64,000 nt of DNA, taken from positions 6,324,001-6,388,000 of the forward strand of contig OY764903.1 of assembly GCA_963668605.1 (NCBI GenBank), in the 5' to 3' direction. Under the pieces are notes generated by a model. It saw only the letters and a list, made by a program, of their open reading frames with translations. It made no database searches and was not told where the DNA came from. Each line of letters starts with the position of its first letter. Positions within the stretch are counted from its first letter, which is position 1. The position numbers and the translations under genes are program-made. Positions 61,637 to 64,000 of this stretch are shown piece after piece. The stretch comes from G963668605 sp963668605 (GTDB lineage Bacteria; Acidobacteriota; Terriglobia; Bryobacterales; Bryobacteraceae).

Positions 61637-63196
61637 CTAACGCCCGCGCAGAACCTTGCCAGGCTTCAACCCAGTGACCTTTCCGCTTTCCACGACGGGC
61701 ACACCGTTCACCAGCACCATATCGAAGCCTTCCGAAAACTGGTGCGGCTGCACGTAGGTGGCTTTGTCCTGTACCTTGGCCGGATCGAACAGGACAACGT
61801 CGGCGGCCATGCCTTCACGGATCAGACCTCGATCGCGAAAATTGAAGGTGCGCGCGGGCAGTGAAGTCATGCGCCGTATCCCGTCTTCCAGCGTGATCAC
61901 CTTGCGGTTGCGCACGTATTCCGCCAACACCCGTGCGTTGGTCCCATAGGAGCGCGGGTGCGGCACGCCGACGCCGAACTCACGAATGCCGCCGTCGCTC
62001 GCGATCGCTGTATTCGGATGCCGCAGGATCCGTTCAATGTCTTCGGGTCCCATCTTGTGATATATCATCTGTGCCCCGCCCGCGACGATCATTTCAAGTA
62101 CAGTCTCGATCTCGTTATCGACCGTTTTCTCGCGGCCCTTCATGGCCGTGATCTCGCTGATGGTCTTTCCGTCATACGCCGGCTCGGGATTGAAACGCGC
62201 AACCGTCGCGTAGGAGTAATCCGGTTGCCCTTTGTGCTTCAGCAGATCTTTCATCGCGGCCTTGATCTTGGCGAGCGTCGCAGCGTCATCCATGCGTTCC
62301 TTGACCTTCGTCTGTCCGTCCGCAAGTGCCCATGTTGGCAGCAACGTGCTGAGACTCGTGCTGGAACGGTCATAGGGATACTGGTCCACTACAACGTCCA
62401 CACCTTCGCTCCGGAATTTTTCAACCAGGGCGAGAGCTTTTTCGCTCGCGCCCCAGACCGTTCGCGAGTCGATTTTGAAGTGCGACAGTTCGACGGGTAT
62501 GCCGGCCTCCTTGCCGACAGTCACCGCTTCGGTGATGGCCTCCAGTACGTGTTCCCCTTCATCGCGCATGTGGCTGGCATAGATGCCGCCGTGCTTTGCA
62601 GCAACCTTGGCCAGCGCCACAACCTCTTCGGTATTCGAGTACGTTCCTGGGGCATAGATCAAGCCTGTGGAGAAGCCAACCGCGCCGTCGAGCATTCCCT
62701 TCTCGACCATCGCTTGCATTTTTGCGATCTCTTCAGGACTAGCGAAACGGTTTTCGCGGCCCATGATCTCGCGCCGCACTGTGTTGTGGCCCACGAGCGA
62801 AGCAACATTCAGCCCAATTCCGAGTTTCTCCAGCCGTCCGAAGAAATCCGCCAGATTTGCCTTCGAACCGCCACAGTTTCCGGTGACAATCGTAGTCACG
62901 CCATCGAGCACGAGATTGTCGCCGCCGGGAATCTTTTCCACGAACTCTTCGACATGAGTGTGGACATCAATAAACCCAGGCGCGAGTACACGATTCGCCG
63001 CATCGACGGTCTTATAGGCGGTGGCCTTGGAGAGTTTGCCTATCGCGGCAATGCGTCCATCGCGCACGCCCACATCGGCGCGAAACCAAGGATTGCCACT
63101 GCCATCAATCACGCGCGCATTGCGGATCAGTACATCATAATCCGCCGCAAACGCCGTAACGGCGAGCAGGAAAAGAGCCGGCAAAGAGGCAGTCAT
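61637..63196 (-). CDS. Secreted N-acyl-D-amino-acid deacylase (amidohydrolase)
   Basis: ATG 63196 gives 519 residues with signal peptide MTASLPALFLLAVTAFAA; a GTG start at 63214 is possible. The metal-site motifs of amidohydrolases are GFIDVHTHVEE, VTGNCGGS, the histidine motifs YASHMRDEG and VELSHFK, and the aspartate in AIASDGGIREF. The C-terminal RGLIREGMAADVVLFDP closes the small beta domain. Relatives cleave the N-acyl group from D-amino acids or N-acyl-D-glutamate. The protein is secreted, so it probably acts on peptidoglycan-derived or environmental substrates. Confidence 0.88.
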   Translation of the reverse strand: MTASLPALFLLAVTAFAADYDVLIRNARVIDGSGNPWFRADVGVRDGRIAAIGKLSKATAYKTVDAANRVLAPGFIDVHTHVEEFVEKIPGGDNLVLDGVTTIVTGNCGGSKANLADFFGRLEKLGIGLNVASLVGHNTVRREIMGRENRFASPEEIAKMQAMVEKGMLDGAVGFSTGLIYAPGTYSNTEEVVALAKVAAKHGGIYASHMRDEGEHVLEAITEAVTVGKEAGIPVELSHFKIDSRTVWGASEKALALVEKFRSEGVDVVVDQYPYDRSSTSLSTLLPTWALADGQTKVKERMDDAATLAKIKAAMKDLLKHKGQPDYSYATVARFNPEPAYDGKTISEITAMKGREKTVDNEIETVLEMIVAGGAQMIYHKMGPEDIERILRHPNTAIASDGGIREFGVGVPHPRSYGTNARVLAEYVRNRKVITLEDGIRRMTSLPARTFNFRDRGLIREGMAADVVLFDPAKVQDKATYVQPHQFSEGFDMVLVNGVPVVESGKVTGLKPGKVLRGR

Positions 63197-63235
63197 AGAT
63201 CGAGTATGCCGCACCGCAAGATACGGGCTTTGGCT

Positions 63236-64000
63236 TCAATAGCCTTTCTGCTTGTCGACGACGTTGAGCAGCGGCTTTCCGTCCACGAAACGGCGTATGT
63301 TTTCTTTGACGGTTCCGGCCATGCGCCCGAAGTCCTGGTCGGATCGTCCGGCGATGTGCGGCGTCACGATGGCGTTATCGAATTTCCAAAGCGCATGGCC
63401 CTTGGGCAGCGGCTCCGGATCGGTAACGTCGACGCCGGCGCCGGCCAACCGCTTTTCATCCAAAGCCTTGACGAGTCCGCCCATGTCGTACAGTGCGCCG
63501 CGGCTGACGGCTATGAAGTACGAGTTCTTTTTCATCAACTCAAACTGGCGGCTGCCCATCATCTTTTGGCTCTTGGGCGTGGCCGGAGCGGAGACGAAGA
63601 CCACGTCGGCCTCGGGCAGAACCTCATCCAGTTGATCGGGCTTCACCACGCGTTTGAGAAATGGCACGAACGGCTTATCCTCGGGATCGACGCCGATCAC
63701 GTTCATTCCGAACGCATTCGCGCGGATCGCGATCTGTGAGCCGATGCCTCCAACGCCGATCACCACCGCTGTCTTGCCATTCAACTCGATGCCGTGAAAC
63801 GCGCCCCGGTCCCAGTTCTGCATTCGCGCATTTGTGTAAAGCGTGTGCAGATTGCGGGAAAGCATCAACAACATGGCCAGCGCGTGGTCCGCGATCTCGG
63901 GCCCCTGCACAATTTTGTTGTTGGTCAGGATGATATCGCTGTCGCGCAGTTCGTTGCCGCCGGGTTGGAACAGCACCCGCTCGACGCCGGCGCTTACCAC
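63236..64000 (-). CDS. D-2-hydroxyacid dehydrogenase, 5' end outside window
   Basis: The 254 residues seen are the NAD-binding and C-terminal parts of a D-isomer-specific 2-hydroxyacid dehydrogenase: VVIGVGGIGSQIA for NAD, SQMMGSRQFELMKK-like SQKMMGSRQFELMKK, the catalytic Arg in VSRGALYD and His in VTPHIAGRSD, and a Glu in DPEPLPKGH. The gene runs off the right edge, so the start and the rest of the substrate domain are missing. It lies 39 bases upstream of the D-aminoacylase gene on the same strand. Confidence 0.85.
   Translation of the reverse strand: MVSAGVERVLFQPGGNELRDSDIILTNNKIVQGPEIADHALAMLLMLSRNLHTLYTNARMQNWDRGAFHGIELNGKTAVVIGVGGIGSQIAIRANAFGMNVIGVDPEDKPFVPFLKRVVKPDQLDEVLPEADVVFVSAPATPKSQKMMGSRQFELMKKNSYFIAVSRGALYDMGGLVKALDEKRLAGAGVDVTDPEPLPKGHALWKFDNAIVTPHIAGRSDQDFGRMAGTVKENIRRFVDGKPLLNVVDKQKGY

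Noticed and set aside
61958..63739. Plus-strand open frame of 593 codons
   Set aside because: It is antisense to the D-aminoacylase and hydroxyacid dehydrogenase genes, whose motifs are clear; the plus-strand translation has no recognisable motif and reflects GC-rich codon bias.

Overview
The window looks like a chromosomal segment of a GC-rich, Gram-negative soil bacterium, most likely an acidobacterium of the Solibacter/Bryobacterales type. This is inferred from gene content: an exosortase/EpsI exopolysaccharide locus with its usual FemAB, DUF3473 deacetylase and amidotransferase partners, Tat-exported Gfo/Idh/MocA oxidoreductases, an esterase-TolB fusion, an AddAB-like nuclease and dispersed palindromes. 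No rRNA, tRNA or CRISPR array was seen. No species assignment is possible from reading alone.

Region 1 (1-19.8 kb) is a surface-polysaccharide locus. It starts with two membrane (GT-C) glycosyltransferases on the minus strand, a broken copy and an intact copy of a methyltransferase-GT2 fusion, and dTDP-glucose 4,6-dehydratase. A minus-strand operon follows: outer-membrane barrel, exosortase, EpsI, GT2-methyltransferase fusion. After a lone GT4 gene comes a tightly packed seven-gene minus operon: DUF3473 deacetylase, FemAB-like transferase, membrane GT2, beta-helix protein, GT2-methyltransferase, VanZ-like protein, asparagine-synthase-type amidotransferase. Together these would build, modify, trim and anchor an exopolysaccharide.

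Region 2 (20-33.5 kb) is a second glycan locus of the ABC-transporter type: FAD-dependent oxidoreductase, a GT-C gene cut by an IS630 element, DegT aminotransferase, UDP-GlcNAc 2-epimerase, Wzm/Wzt transporter, GT2, GT14-like branching transferase and a YfhO-like membrane protein of different codon use, flanked by directly repeated GT14 gene fragments.

Region 3 (33.5-49.4 kb) holds an SNF2-helicase/SWIM pair, a phosphotriesterase-like hydrolase, a decayed tricorn-like S41 peptidase, a metallophosphoesterase, a GntR regulator with a DapA-family enzyme, a leader RNA with terminator ahead of a small unknown gene and a MEMO1-AMMECR1 fusion, and an AddB/AddA-like helicase-nuclease pair.

Region 4 (49.3-64 kb) holds an ETF-quinone-oxidoreductase/acyl-CoA-dehydrogenase pair, an esterase-beta-propeller fusion, paired palindromic repeats, a PerR-AhpC-AhpD peroxide-defence operon with two perfect palindromic operators, a GT-C gene with a strong hairpin just after its start, a DUF3303 protein, a cytochrome c'-like protein, and catabolic enzymes (Gfo/Idh/MocA, D-aminoacylase, a partial D-2-hydroxyacid dehydrogenase).

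The least ordinary signals are: two retained copies of a 16-codon leader ORF overlapping the start of a methyltransferase-glycosyltransferase; an IS insertion whose removal restores the reading frame exactly; the candidate attenuated leader at 41.4 kb; the SNF2-SWIM pair with a histone-like tail; and cysteine sets suggesting iron-sulfur clusters in both AddA-like and AddB-like nuclease domains.
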